This document shows, in pieces, positions 43,812-52,881 of a stretch of DNA of 64,000 nucleotides. Source of the stretch: Pseudomonas sp. SID14000 (lineage in GTDB: Bacteria; Pseudomonadota; Gammaproteobacteria; Pseudomonadales; Pseudomonadaceae); NCBI RefSeq assembly GCF_002165135.1, contig NZ_NFZQ01000001.1, positions 434,001-498,000 on the forward strand, in the 5' to 3' direction. The notes under the pieces were generated by a model. The model saw only the letters and a program-made list of their open reading frames with translations. It had not been told where the DNA came from and did no database searches. Each line of letters begins with the position of its first letter. Within the stretch, counting starts at the first letter, position 1. The translations under genes were made by a program, and so were the position numbers.

Positions 43812-43833
43812 CTTCATGTCGCTACAGCGGCAA

Positions 43834-45102
43834 TCAGCCGTTGAACACGTCATCCACACTGGTCAGCGGGTAGTGCTTCGGATACGGCAGGGTAGCCACG
43901 CCGGATTCGATGGCGGCCTTGGCCACAGCGTCGGAAACGACGGTAATCAGGCGTGCGTCCAGCGGCTTCGGAATGATGTACTCACGGCCGAACTCCAGGC
44001 CTTCGACGCCGTAGGCATCGCAGACTTCCTTCGGCACTGGCAGCTTGGCCAGGTCTTTGAGGGCGATGGCGGCGGCGATCTTCATTTCTTCATTGATGCG
44101 CTTGGCGCGAACGTCCAGGGCACCCCGGAAGATGAACGGGAAGCCCAGTACGTTGTTGACCTGGTTCGGGTAGTCGGAACGACCGGTAGCCATGATCACG
44201 TCGCTGCGAGTGGCGTGAGCCAGCTCTGGCGAGATTTCCGGGTCCGGGTTCGAGCAGGCGAACACGATCGGGTTGGCAGCCATCGACTTCAGGCCTTCGG
44301 CGCTCAGCAGGTTCGGGCCGGAGAGGCCTACGAACACATCGGCACCGTCGAGGGCGTCAGCCAGGGTGCGCTTGTCGGTAGCGTGGGCGAACTGCGCCTT
44401 GTACTGGTTCAGGTCGTCACGGCCAGCGTGGATCACGCCGCTGCGGTCGATCATGTAGATGTTTTCGACCTTGGCACCCATGCTCACCAGCAACTTCATG
44501 CAGGAGATGGCGGCAGCGCCGGCGCCCAGGCAGACGATTCTGGCGTCTTCCAGCTTCTTGCCGGCGATTTCCAGGGCGTTGATCATGCCGGCCGCGGTCA
44601 CGATGGCGGTACCGTGCTGGTCATCGTGGAATACCGGGATGTCGCACTGTTCGATCAGGGTGCGCTCGATTTCAAAGCACTCAGGCGCCTTGATGTCTTC
44701 GAGGTTGATGCCACCGAAGGTGATCGAAATGCGGCGAACGGTGTCGATGAACGCTTGTGGGCTTTCCGATTCGACTTCGATGTCGAACACGTCGATACCG
44801 GCGAAACGCTTGAACAGAACACCCTTGCCTTCCATGACCGGCTTGGAGGCCAGTGGGCCGAGGTCGCCCAGACCGAGGATGGCGGTGCCATCGGAAATCA
44901 CCGCAACCAGGTTGCCTTTGCCGGTGTATTTGTAAGCCAGCTCTGGATCACGGCCGATTTCACGCACGGGCTCAGCAACACCTGGGCTGTAGGCCAGGGC
45001 GAGATCACGGGCGGTAGCAGTGGGCTTGGAAAGTTCGACGCTCAGTTTCCCCGGACGAGGTTGGGCGTGATATTCGAGAGCGGCGGTTTTCAGGTCTGAC
45101 AT
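43834..45102 (-). CDS. maeB: NADP-dependent malic enzyme
   Basis: 422 residues from the ATG at 45102. It decarboxylates malate to pyruvate with NADP+. Motifs are YHAQPRPGKLSVELSKP, ALAYSPGVAEPVREI, the metal/substrate site ERTLIEQCDIPVFHDDQHGTAIV, and the NADP fold IVCLGAGAAAISCMKLL. E. coli MaeB is about 760 residues because of a phosphotransacetylase-like C-terminal part; this enzyme lacks it and resembles other pseudomonad malic enzymes. It is alone, with its own terminator. Confidence 0.95.
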   Translation of the reverse strand: MSDLKTAALEYHAQPRPGKLSVELSKPTATARDLALAYSPGVAEPVREIGRDPELAYKYTGKGNLVAVISDGTAILGLGDLGPLASKPVMEGKGVLFKRFAGIDVFDIEVESESPQAFIDTVRRISITFGGINLEDIKAPECFEIERTLIEQCDIPVFHDDQHGTAIVTAAGMINALEIAGKKLEDARIVCLGAGAAAISCMKLLVSMGAKVENIYMIDRSGVIHAGRDDLNQYKAQFAHATDKRTLADALDGADVFVGLSGPNLLSAEGLKSMAANPIVFACSNPDPEISPELAHATRSDVIMATGRSDYPNQVNNVLGFPFIFRGALDVRAKRINEEMKIAAAIALKDLAKLPVPKEVCDAYGVEGLEFGREYIIPKPLDARLITVVSDAVAKAAIESGVATLPYPKHYPLTSVDDVFNG

Positions 45103-45285
45103 GGTGGGCATTCCGCTATTTACTGTTCTGACGGACCGCCGAGGATACGCAAAGAGCCGGGGAGCCACAAGACTGGTCGGTCACTTGTGTCAAGGCCTTT
45201 AGCCTACGACTTTACGCTATAACCCACGGGGCATACGACCAACAGTGTGTACAATCCGATAGCGAAATGTCTACATCTTTTAGCC

Positions 45286-46101
45286 TTAAATGCGCTCCAA
45301 CATACTCGGATCGGTCAATGGCAACACCCAGCGTCGCTGCCCGGGCTTGAGACCACCCTTGCGGGAACGATCCAGCACCCAGCCACGCGCCTCGACCTGG
45401 CGTCCCTTGAGGTTATCGAAGAAGCTGGCGGGGAAGTTACGTTGCAGACGAGCGGGAACCTGCAGCACCACAGCGCTGTCCAGGTTCAGCCAGACCCCGC
45501 CACGGTTACGCTCCACGCCTTCGATACGGCCCGCAATGACCGCGAAACCCGAGTGCCGGACGTCCCCCGCACGCACCACCGGCGAACGACGCCAAAGACC
45601 GGCGCCAGCCTTGCGCGCCACCTGCTCGGCAACCAGCTGGCAACCGCTGAGGCGTACATTGGGAGCAACCGCCACGCGGTAGCCCAAGCCCTCGCTGAGC
45701 AATTGTGCTTCCAGATTGTCGCCATTGCGGCCGTAGATATGCGCCAGCGTACGGCCGTATTTGTCCTTGCCCTCGATGCCCGGCACCAGCCCGACACGCC
45801 CGTCACTGGCCTTGACCAATGCCTGCAGGCGCTGCCTGGCGGCCTCGGCATAGGGCTCGCTGGTGCGCCCATTGCGGCCGATTTCCGGGGCATTGATGCC
45901 GATAAGCCGCACGCTGCGACCATCGACCAGGCGCAAGGTATCGCCATCCACCACCTGTCGTACCGCCACCTGCTGAGGGCTGTCCGGTAGCGGGCAGAAC
46001 GCCAGGGCCGGGAAATGCCAGATGACGCCCATAAAAAAGGCGCCCACAAGGGGCGCCTTTTTTTGCAGCAATGCGAAACCCGAGGGGTTCGCCATGCGCA
46101 T
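45286..46101 (-). CDS. Exported thermonuclease-family nuclease
   Basis: 271 residues if started at the ATG at 46101, two bases after the rpmE stop. The N-terminus would then be a signal-like segment (KKAPLVGAFFMGVIWHFPALAF). A later ATG at 46032 gives MGVIWHFPALAF. The SNase domain follows: VDGDTLRLVDGRSVRLIGINAPEIG, EAARQRLQALV, GKDKYGRTLAHIY; these supply the Arg/Glu/Arg catalytic set. The C-terminal half (GRIEGVERNRGGVWLNLDS...) looks OB-like. The rpmE terminator lies inside the first third of the leader, so expression may depend on readthrough. Substrate unknown. Confidence 0.82.
   Translation of the reverse strand: MRMANPSGFALLQKKAPLVGAFFMGVIWHFPALAFCPLPDSPQQVAVRQVVDGDTLRLVDGRSVRLIGINAPEIGRNGRTSEPYAEAARQRLQALVKASDGRVGLVPGIEGKDKYGRTLAHIYGRNGDNLEAQLLSEGLGYRVAVAPNVRLSGCQLVAEQVARKAGAGLWRRSPVVRAGDVRHSGFAVIAGRIEGVERNRGGVWLNLDSAVVLQVPARLQRNFPASFFDNLKGRQVEARGWVLDRSRKGGLKPGQRRWVLPLTDPSMLERI
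46033..46064 (-). terminator. rpmE terminator inside the nuclease leader
   Basis: GGCGCCC/GGGCGCC stem (loop of 5) with A and T runs of 6-7 on each side, a strong intrinsic terminator on the minus strand. It overlaps the 5' part of the downstream nuclease frame and its T run abuts the ATG at 46032. Confidence 0.85.
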
Positions 46102-46103
46102 GA

Positions 46104-46319
46104 TTACTTCTTGGTACCGAACATACCGAAGCGATCGGCGAACTTCTGTACGCGACCACCGGTGTCCAGGACTTTCTGCTTACCGGTGTAGAACGGGTGG
46201 CACAGGTTGCAAACGTCGATCGCCAGGGTGCTGCCCAGGGTCGAACGAGTTTCAAACTTGTTGCCGCAGCTGCAGGTGACTGCAACTACTTCGTAGTTCG
46301 GATGAATATCTGCTTTCAT
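46104..46319 (-). CDS. rpmE: 50S ribosomal protein L31
   Basis: 71 residues. The zinc-binding form of L31 with cysteines at 16, 18, 37 and 40 (CSC...CNLC), as opposed to the zinc-free YkgM type made in zinc starvation. It is preceded by a good promoter and followed by a strong terminator. The longer frame to 46358 is not used. It is divergent from priA. Confidence 0.97.
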   Translation of the reverse strand: MKADIHPNYEVVAVTCSCGNKFETRSTLGSTLAIDVCNLCHPFYTGKQKVLDTGGRVQKFADRFGMFGTKK

Positions 46320-46389
46320 GGTCACTTCCTCGAGCTGCGTGCCGCCACCCAACACCAATTGTTGAATACCGCACGTAATTAGGCGGCGA

Positions 46390-46417
46390 ATAATACCAGA
46401 GCATCACGCCAACGCAA
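46390..46417 (-). promoter_or_regulatory. rpmE promoter
   Basis: On the minus strand, -35 TTGCGT (46412-46417), 16 bases, -10 TATTAT (46390-46395). It lies about 70 bases before the rpmE start, giving a leader of ~65 nt. Confidence 0.65.
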
Positions 46418-46486
46418 GTTGTCGCTTGCACCGACCGTCGTCTGCTAGGCTCGCCAGTCTTTGAAACGCCCTCCGAGACTTTCCGC

Positions 46487-48706
46487 GTGTCCGACGTCAT
46501 CCTGCGCCTTGCCCTGCCCTCCCCGCTGCGTCGCCTGTTCGACTACAAGGCGCCGGCAGGCATGGCGCGCCAGGCCTTGACCCCGGGCATGCGTATTCGC
46601 GTGCCATTCGGCCGCCGCGAAATGATCGGCGTGCTGGTGGAAGTGTGCGAGCAGAGCGACGTACCTGCCGACAAGCTCAAGCCGGCCAGCGCCCTGCTCG
46701 ACCCGGTGTCGCCGATTCCACCATCGCTGTTCAAGCTATGCCTGTGGACCGCCCAGTACTACCAGCACAGCCTGGGCGACACCCTGAGCTGGGCCTTGCC
46801 GACCCTGCTGCGCCAGGGTGAACCCGCCGAGATGCGCCAGGAGCGCTTCTGGCACGTAGCCCCAGGCGCCCGCCTGGATGACCCGCGCATCGCCCGCGCA
46901 CCGCGCCAGCGCGACGCCCTGAAGACCCTGGCCCAGCACCCGCACGGCGTGGCCCACAGCCTGCTGGCCAAACTCAACCTGAACAAGGACAGCCTCGACC
47001 TGCTGCTGGCCAAGGGCCTGGTGCAGATCGAGGTCCGCCGCCACCTCCCTGCGCTGCGCCACGAACACTGGCTGGCACAGCCAGAACTGCCGCTCAACGA
47101 AGAGCAATGCGACGCCTTCGACGCCGTACGCGAAGGCTTTGGCGGCTTTGCCGCCTTCCTGCTGGCCGGTGTTACCGGCAGCGGCAAGACCGAGGTGTAC
47201 CTGCAACTGATCCGCGAAACCCTGGAAGCCGGCAAGCAGGCCCTGGTACTGATCCCGGAGATCAACCTCGGTCCGCAGACCCTTGCCCGCTTCGAGCAAC
47301 GCTTCAATGCCCGCATCGCCCTGCTGCATTCGGCGGTCAACGACCGCGAACGCCTGGATGCCTGGCTGGCCGCCCGGGACGGCGAGGCCGACATCATCAT
47401 CGGCACCCGCTCGGCGTTGTTCACACCGATGAAGAATCCCGGCCTGATCATCATCGACGAGGAGCACGACGGCTCCTATAAACAGCAGGAAGGCCTGCGC
47501 TACCACGCCCGCGACCTGGCGCTGGTGCGTGCCCACCAGGAAAACATCCCGATCCTGCTCGGCTCCGCCACGCCATCGCTGGAAACCCTGCACAACGCCC
47601 TGACCGGTCGCTACCGCCTGCTGCGCATGAACCAGCGCGCCGGCGGTGCCCGCCCGCCGCGCATGCTCCGCCTGGATGTGAAGAGCCTGCCGCTGGACAG
47701 CGGCATCAGCGGCCCATTGCAGCAGGCCATCCGCCAGACCCTGGAGGCCGGCCAGCAGGTGCTGGTGTTCCTCAACCGCCGCGGCTTCGCCCCGACCTTG
47801 CTGTGTCACGATTGCGGCTGGCTGTCCGAATGCCCACGCTGCGATGCACGCATGACCGTGCACCAGCGCTCCGGCGTGCTGCGCTGCCATCATTGCGGCT
47901 ATGACGAGCGCCTGCCGCAGCAGTGCCCGCAGTGCAACCACGTTGACCTGCGCCCGGTCGGCGCCGGCACCGAGCGCGCCGAAGAGCGCCTGAAAGTGCT
48001 GTTCCCGGATTATCCGATCCTGCGTGTGGACCGTGACAGCACGGCGCGCAAGGACGCCATGCACAACCTGTTCAGCACCATCCAGCGCGGCCAGCCGAGC
48101 ATCCTCGTCGGCACCCAGATGCTCGCCAAGGGGCACCACTTCCCGCGGGTGACCCTGGTAGCCATCCTCGATGCCGATGGCGGGCTGTTCTCCGGCGATT
48201 TCCGTGCCAGCGAACGCATGGCGCAGCTGATCGTGCAGGTTGCCGGACGGGCCGGGCGCGCCGAGGAACCCGGCAAGGTCATCATCCAGACCCATCTGGC
48301 CGACCATCCGCTGCTGGTGCAGCTTACCGAGCAGGGCTACTTCGCCTTCGCCGAGCAGGCCCTGGACGAACGCCGCGCCGCCGGGCTGCCACCTTACTCG
48401 CACCTGGCACTGCTGCGCGCCGAAGCGCACAAGCCCGGGCAGGCCGAAGGTTTCCTCGACGAGGCCTGTGCCGCCGCCGAGCGCCTGGTGGCCGAACAGC
48501 AGCTGCCTGGCATCGAGCTGCTGGGGCCGGTGCCGGCACCGATGGAGCGACGCGCCGGGCGCTTCCGTGCGCAACTGTTGATACAGGCCAATACGCGGGC
48601 GCCTTTGCATCGACTGATCAGCGCCTGGTTGCTAGTGTTGGAGCAGATGCCAAGCGGGCGCCAGGTGCGCTGGTCGCTGGATGTCGACCCGGTAGACCTT
48701 TATTGA
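46487..48706 (+). CDS. priA: Primosomal protein N' (replication restart helicase)
   Basis: 739 residues from a GTG at 46487. PriA recognises stalled forks and reloads the replisome. The DNA-binding domain covers 1-200. Walker A GVTGSGKT is at 228-235, the DEEH helicase box near 323, and eight zinc cysteines lie in CHDCGWLSECPRCDARMTV...CHHCGYDERLPQQCPQC. Helicase motifs V-VI follow (GTQMLAKGHHFPRVTLV, VAGRAGRAEEPGKV). It diverges from rpmE and is followed by a REP pair before argS. Confidence 0.96.
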   Translation: MSDVILRLALPSPLRRLFDYKAPAGMARQALTPGMRIRVPFGRREMIGVLVEVCEQSDVPADKLKPASALLDPVSPIPPSLFKLCLWTAQYYQHSLGDTLSWALPTLLRQGEPAEMRQERFWHVAPGARLDDPRIARAPRQRDALKTLAQHPHGVAHSLLAKLNLNKDSLDLLLAKGLVQIEVRRHLPALRHEHWLAQPELPLNEEQCDAFDAVREGFGGFAAFLLAGVTGSGKTEVYLQLIRETLEAGKQALVLIPEINLGPQTLARFEQRFNARIALLHSAVNDRERLDAWLAARDGEADIIIGTRSALFTPMKNPGLIIIDEEHDGSYKQQEGLRYHARDLALVRAHQENIPILLGSATPSLETLHNALTGRYRLLRMNQRAGGARPPRMLRLDVKSLPLDSGISGPLQQAIRQTLEAGQQVLVFLNRRGFAPTLLCHDCGWLSECPRCDARMTVHQRSGVLRCHHCGYDERLPQQCPQCNHVDLRPVGAGTERAEERLKVLFPDYPILRVDRDSTARKDAMHNLFSTIQRGQPSILVGTQMLAKGHHFPRVTLVAILDADGGLFSGDFRASERMAQLIVQVAGRAGRAEEPGKVIIQTHLADHPLLVQLTEQGYFAFAEQALDERRAAGLPPYSHLALLRAEAHKPGQAEGFLDEACAAAERLVAEQQLPGIELLGPVPAPMERRAGRFRAQLLIQANTRAPLHRLISAWLLVLEQMPSGRQVRWSLDVDPVDLY

Positions 48707-48710
48707 CTTC

Positions 48711-48830
48711 GGGGGCTGATTTGCAGCCCATCGCGACACAAGGCCGCTCCCACAGGCTACCGCCCCAGTGGAGGCAATCGCGCCCTGTGGGAGCGGCCTT
48801 GTGTCGCGAAAGGGCCGCAAAGCGGCCCCA
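48711..48830. repeat. REP pair between priA and argS
   Basis: Inverted arms with GGCTGATTTGCAGCC and GGGCCGCAAAGCGGCCCC, enclosing CGACACAAGGCCGCTCCCAC and GTGGGAGCGGCCTTGTGTCG. It begins just after the priA stop. Confidence 0.9.
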
Positions 48831-48951
48831 GCATTCTTGAGCCCGGCAAGACCCAAAGGTTGGCAACCCGCTCCCAGCCACGGATAATGCCCAGTTTTTC
48901 CACCTGCGCATCCAAGCGCTCCACCGCGCTTGCGGTCGAAAAGAGATCCCC

Positions 48952-50688
48952 ATGAAAGACACCATTCGCCAGCTGATCCAGCAAGCCCTCACCCAACTCG
49001 TCACCGACGGTGTGCTGCCTGAAGGGCTGTCGCCGGCGATCCAGGTGGAAAACGCCCGGGACAAGACCCACGGCGACTTCGCCAGCAACATTGCCATGAT
49101 GCTGGCCAAGCCGGCCGGCATGAAGCCGCGCGATCTGGCCGAAAAACTGATCAATGCCCTGCCGGCCAGCGCCGACATCAGCAAGGTAGAGATCGCCGGC
49201 CCCGGCTTCCTCAACTTCTTCCAGAACACCGACGCCCTGGCCAACCGCCTGGATGCCGCACTGGCCGATGCCCACCTGGGCGCGCGCAAGGCCGGCCCTG
49301 CGCAAAAGGTGGTGATCGACATGTCGGCACCCAACCTGGCCAAGGAGATGCACGTCGGCCACCTCCGTTCGACCATCATCGGTGACAGTGTGGCGCGCGT
49401 GCTGGAGTTTCTCGGTGATGACGTGATCCGCCAGAACCACGTGGGCGACTGGGGCACCCAGTTCGGCATGCTGCTGGCCTACCTGGAAGAAAACCCGATC
49501 ACCAGCGACGAGCTGTCGGACCTGGAAAACTTCTACCGCGCCGCCAAGAAGCGCTTCGACGAATCCGAAGAGTTCGCCACCCGCGCACGCGGCCTGGTGG
49601 TCAAGCTGCAGGCCGGCGACGCGGACTGCATGGCCCTGTGGACACGCTTCAAGGACATTTCGCTGTCGCATTGCCAGAAGACCTACGAACTGCTGAACGT
49701 CAAGCTGACGATGGCCGACGTGATGGGTGAAAGCGCCTACAACGATGACCTGGCCAACGTGGTCGCCGACCTCAAGGCCAAAGGCCTGCTGGTCGAAGAC
49801 CAGGGCGCCCAGTGCGTGTTCCTCGACGAGTTCAAGAACAGCGAAGGCGAGCCACTGCCGGTGATCGTGCAGAAGGCCGACGGCGGCTACCTGTACGCCA
49901 CCACCGACCTGGCCGCCGTGCGCTACCGCAGCAACGTGCTCAAGGCAGACCGCGCCCTTTACTTCGTCGACCAGCGCCAGGCCCTGCACTTCAACCAGGT
50001 GTTCGAAGTTGCACGCCGCGCAGGCTTCGTCGGCCACCCGATGCAGATGGAGCACATGGGCTTCGGCACCATGAACGGCGCCGACGGCCGCCCGTTCAAG
50101 ACCCGCGACGGCGGCACCGTGAAGCTGATCGACCTGCTCACCGAGGCCAAGGAGCGCGCTTACGCGCTGGTCAAGGAAAAGAACCCGAGCCTGGCCGACG
50201 AAGAACTGCGCCACATCGGCGAAGTGGTGGGCATTGGCGCGGTAAAGTACGCCGACCTGTCCAAGCACCGTACCAGCGACTACAGCTTCAACTTCGAGCT
50301 GATGCTCAACTTCGAAGGCAACACCGCGCCTTACCTGCTGTACGCCTACACCCGCGTGGCCGGCGTATTCCGCAAACTGGGCAAGGGCTTCGATGAAGTC
50401 GACGGCAAAATCGTGCTGCAGGCTGCCCACGAGCAGGACCTGGCCGCGCGCCTGGCGCAGTTTGGCGAAATCCTCAACAACGTCGCCGACAAGGGCACGC
50501 CACACGTACTGTGCAGCTACCTGTACGACCTGGCCGGCCTGTTCTCCAGTTTCTATGAGAACTGCCCGATTCTTGCCGCCGAAACCCCGGAGCAGCAGCA
50601 GAGCCGCCTGCGCCTGGCTGCCCTGACCGGCCGCACCCTCAAGCAAGGTCTGGAACTGCTCGGCCTGGAAACTTTGGAGCGCATGTAA
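48952..50688 (+). CDS. argS: Arginyl-tRNA synthetase
   Basis: 578 residues. A class I enzyme that charges tRNA-Arg and needs the tRNA for arginine activation. The N-terminal additional domain covers 1-110, HVGH of the HIGH motif is near 136 ([22 protein letters not shown]), and [11 protein letters not shown] holds the degenerate KMSK loop. The C-terminal anticodon-binding helical domain ([33 protein letters not shown]) ends near [16 protein letters not shown]. The SPOR gene starts one base after the stop. Confidence 0.97.
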   Translation: MKDTIRQLIQQALTQLVTDGVLPEGLSPAIQVENARDKTHGDFASNIAMMLAKPAGMKPRDLAEKLINALPASADISKVEIAGPGFLNFFQNTDALANRLDAALADAHLGARKAGPAQKVVIDMSAPNLAKEMHVGHLRSTIIGDSVARVLEFLGDDVIRQNHVGDWGTQFGMLLAYLEENPITSDELSDLENFYRAAKKRFDESEEFATRARGLVVKLQAGDADCMALWTRFKDISLSHCQKTYELLNVKLTMADVMGESAYNDDLANVVADLKAKGLLVEDQGAQCVFLDEFKNSEGEPLPVIVQKADGGYLYATTDLAAVRYRSNVLKADRALYFVDQRQALHFNQVFEVARRAGFVGHPMQMEHMGFGTMNGADGRPFKTRDGGTVKLIDLLTEAKERAYALVKEKNPSLADEELRHIGEVVGIGAVKYADLSKHRTSDYSFNFELMLNFEGNTAPYLLYAYTRVAGVFRKLGKGFDEVDGKIVLQAAHEQDLAARLAQFGEILNNVADKGTPHVLCSYLYDLAGLFSSFYENCPILAAETPEQQQSRLRLAALTGRTLKQGLELLGLETLERM

Positions 50689-50689
50689 G

Positions 50690-51388
50690 TTGGCTGCCAA
50701 GAAAAAACCCGCCCCAAAACGCGGCGCCAGCCGCCAGACGGCGCCGGCCAAGCAGCCGATTCCCGGCTGGGTATGGCTGGCAGTTGGCCTGACCGTAGGC
50801 GCGTTCATCGTGTTCCTGATGAAACTCGAACCCGGTGGCGAAGACATCAAGCGCACCAAGCCCGAGCAGCAAAAGCCGGAGAAAGTGGCCGAAGCTGGCA
50901 AGCCGGCGCAGGCCACCCCGCAGCAGCCGGTGAAGCCGAAGTATGACTTCTACACGCTGCTGCCGGAGTCCGAGGTGATCGTGCCGCCGGAGGCCGTGCC
51001 AGAGAAGACGCCACCCGTCCCAGCCCAGCCGGTGACCCCGGTGACGCCGGCCGAAGCGGCGAAGATCGACACCGCGCGGGCCCAGGCAGCATTGATGGGG
51101 CAGACCCCGCCACCGGCACCGCCGGTGATCAAGCCGGCGGCGACCACCCAGTTCTTCCTGCAGGCAGGCTCGTTCCGCAAGCAGGCCGATGCCGACAAGG
51201 TGCGCGCGCAGATCATTCTGCTGGGCCAGGCGGTGAAGGTAGAGTCGGGCACGGTCAAGGACGAAACCTGGTACCGCGTACTGGTGGGCCCGTTCAGCAA
51301 CCGTGAGCAGCTTACCGGGGCGCAGAAACAACTGGCCGGGGCAGGTTTCAGCAACCTGTTGCTGCAACAGCGCCAGACCCGTCAGTAA
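50690..51388 (+). CDS. SPOR-domain cell-division protein (FtsN-like)
   Basis: 232 residues from a TTG start at 50690, with GGAG in the argS 3' end. A short basic cytoplasmic N-terminus (MAAKKKPAPKRG) leads to one helix (GWVWLAVGLTVGAFIVFLM, about 25-43), a Pro/Lys-rich linker, and a SPOR domain at about 155-230 (FFLQAGSFRKQADADKVRAQIILLGQAVKVESGTV...YRVLVGPFSNREQ). The SPOR fold binds septal peptidoglycan lacking stem peptides. The location directly downstream of argS is where ftsN-like genes occur in Pseudomonas. A true FtsN role is inferred. Confidence 0.88.
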   Translation: MAAKKKPAPKRGASRQTAPAKQPIPGWVWLAVGLTVGAFIVFLMKLEPGGEDIKRTKPEQQKPEKVAEAGKPAQATPQQPVKPKYDFYTLLPESEVIVPPEAVPEKTPPVPAQPVTPVTPAEAAKIDTARAQAALMGQTPPPAPPVIKPAATTQFFLQAGSFRKQADADKVRAQIILLGQAVKVESGTVKDETWYRVLVGPFSNREQLTGAQKQLAGAGFSNLLLQQRQTRQ

Positions 51389-51401
51389 CTTGCATTTGCG
51401 G

Positions 51402-51525
51402 CCCTGTGGGAGCGGCCTTGTGTCGCGAAAGGGCTGCAAAGCAGCCCCAGCATGCTCAGCAGCACCGCTGAAGCCCTAGGGCCGCTTTGCGGCCCTTTCG
51501 CGACACAAGGCCGCTCCCACAAGGG
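51402..51525. repeat. REP pair between the SPOR and TM2 genes
   Basis: Inverted arms CCCTGTGGGAGCGGCCTTGT...CGCGAAAGGGC and GCCCTTTCGCGACACAAGGCC...CTCCCACAAGGG around a GC-rich centre. The outer 25 or more bases match exactly. It lies between convergent genes. Confidence 0.9.
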
Positions 51526-51532
51526 CTGTGCG

Positions 51533-51952
51533 TCAACGGCGGCCTGCGTTCACCTCGGAAACCTGGCTGTTCAGCGTCCAGAAGTCATACAGCACCCCCA
51601 CCAGGAACAGCCCGCCGGTAAAGAAGTAGATGATCGCGGTCACCCACTTGCCCTGATACAGCCGGTGCAGGCCAAACACCCCGAGGAAGGTCAGCAGGAT
51701 CCAGGCGATGTTGTAGTCAACGCGCCCGGACTGGAACCTCAGGTCGGCTTCACGGTCCATGGACGGGATCAGGAACAGGTCGATCAACCAGCCGATGCCC
51801 AGCAGGCCCAGGGTGAAGAACCAGATGGTGCCGGTGACGGGCTTGCCGTAATAGAAACGATGCGACCCGGTAAAGCCGAAAATCCATAGCAGATAGCCAA
51901 TGGTCTTGCTGTGGGTGTCGTGAAACGGCGCCCCCTGTTGATAACTGTTCAT
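51533..51952 (-). CDS. Double TM2-domain membrane protein
   Basis: 139 residues. Two TM2-type modules in tandem, each with a pair of helices joined by a G-x-HRFY turn: KTIGYLLWIFGFTGSHRFYYGKPVTGTIWFFTLGLLGIGWLIDLFLI and IAWILLTFLGVFGLHRLYQGKWVTAIIYFFTGGLFLVGVLYDFWTL. Function unknown; TM2 proteins of this type are widespread in bacteria. It starts 166 bases before the divergent NlpC/P60 gene and ends at a REP pair. Confidence 0.85.
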   Translation of the reverse strand: MNSYQQGAPFHDTHSKTIGYLLWIFGFTGSHRFYYGKPVTGTIWFFTLGLLGIGWLIDLFLIPSMDREADLRFQSGRVDYNIAWILLTFLGVFGLHRLYQGKWVTAIIYFFTGGLFLVGVLYDFWTLNSQVSEVNAGRR

Positions 51953-52118
51953 TCATAGCCCCCGTGGGTTATCCGAAAATTTTCTAAAAAAAAATGTGAC
52001 TTTCTTGTCGCAGGCCGACGTACGGCACCTGAACAATCGACCAACGGATCAAAGATTGATCAAAAAGCTGTTATAAAGTTGCGCGCCCAACACATAACTA
52101 TTCATAAGAGCTTCATCT
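51953..52118. promoter_or_regulatory. Promoter region between the TM2 and NlpC/P60 genes
   Basis: An AT-rich divergent gap. TATAAA at about 52073-52078 on the plus strand, 41 bases before the NlpC/P60 start, is a likely -10; the -35 is not clear. Nearby GATCAAAGATTGATC has a 6-base inverted repeat (GATCAA/TTGATC). Confidence 0.4.
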
Positions 52119-52754
52119 ATGCCGCCTTTACTCAAGACATGGCTGACCCTCTGCCTATTATTGCCCCTGGCCGCCCACGCCACCAATCGTGAGCAACGTC
52201 TTCCCAATGGTTTCACCGGCTACACCACCAACGCCTCGATAAGACACGCACCGGTCAAGCAGACCGTGCTGCGCACCCGCCCCAGCAATGCGGCCAGCAG
52301 CCGCGGCGTATCCGGTATACCGGTCGCTGCCATGTCGCCGAAGCAGAGCAGCGATGTGCTCAGCCGTGCGGTAAATGTACTCGGTACCCCTTATGTTTGG
52401 GGCGGCAGCAGCCCGAAGAAAGGTTTCGACTGCAGCGGGCTGGTCAAATATGCCTTCAACGACGTCGCCGACGTCGACCTGCCACGCACCTCCAATGCCA
52501 TGGCCCAAGGCCACGGCGTCAAGGTGGCCAAGGGTGACCTGAAGCCAGGTGACCTGATCTTCTTCAACATCAAGAGCCGCCGGGTGAACCATGTTGCCAT
52601 CTACCTGGGCAACGACCGCTTCATCCATGCACCACGCCGTGGCAAGCGGGTAAGCATCGACACTCTGAGCAAGCCTTACTGGCAGAAGCATTACGTGGTG
52701 GCCAAGCGAGTGCTGCCGAAAGAACAGCAGCAATTGAGCCTGGCCAAGCGCTGA
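52119..52754 (+). CDS. NlpC/P60 peptidoglycan endopeptidase
   Basis: 211 residues with a signal peptide (MPPLLKTWLTLCLLLPLAAHA). The NlpC/P60 cysteine peptidase domain covers about 75-205 with the catalytic Cys105 in KGFDCSGLVKYAF and His158 in RVNHVAIYLGNDRFIHA; a polar third residue follows in HAPRRGKRVSI. Such enzymes cut the D-Glu-meso-DAP bond in stem peptides of the periplasmic wall. It is preceded by an AT-rich promoter zone and followed by a REP pair. Confidence 0.92.
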   Translation: MPPLLKTWLTLCLLLPLAAHATNREQRLPNGFTGYTTNASIRHAPVKQTVLRTRPSNAASSRGVSGIPVAAMSPKQSSDVLSRAVNVLGTPYVWGGSSPKKGFDCSGLVKYAFNDVADVDLPRTSNAMAQGHGVKVAKGDLKPGDLIFFNIKSRRVNHVAIYLGNDRFIHAPRRGKRVSIDTLSKPYWQKHYVVAKRVLPKEQQQLSLAKR

Positions 52755-52775
52755 GCGGACCGGCGCTTTCCTGTC

Positions 52776-52872
52776 CCGGCCTCTTCGCGGGTAAACCCGC
52801 TCCCACAGGTACACCACAGCATTCGAAGGCCGTGTTATCCATGTGGGAGCGGGTTTACCCGCGAAAGGGCCA
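52776..52872. repeat. REP pair between the NlpC/P60 gene and pilT
   Basis: Inverted arms CCCGGCCTCTTCGCGGGTAA... and ...GGGTTTACCCGCGAAAGGGC, including CCGCTCCCACAG and TGTGGGAGCGGG. It lies between two convergent gene ends. Confidence 0.9.
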
Positions 52873-52881
52873 GCACCGGCA

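Larger units (their letters stand above)
43416..43833. other. Gap between ponA and maeB
   Basis: 418 bases with no gene. It is nearly filled by a ~240-bp palindrome described separately and by the maeB terminator near 43784. The rest, 43416-43478, is unremarkable. Confidence 0.8.
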
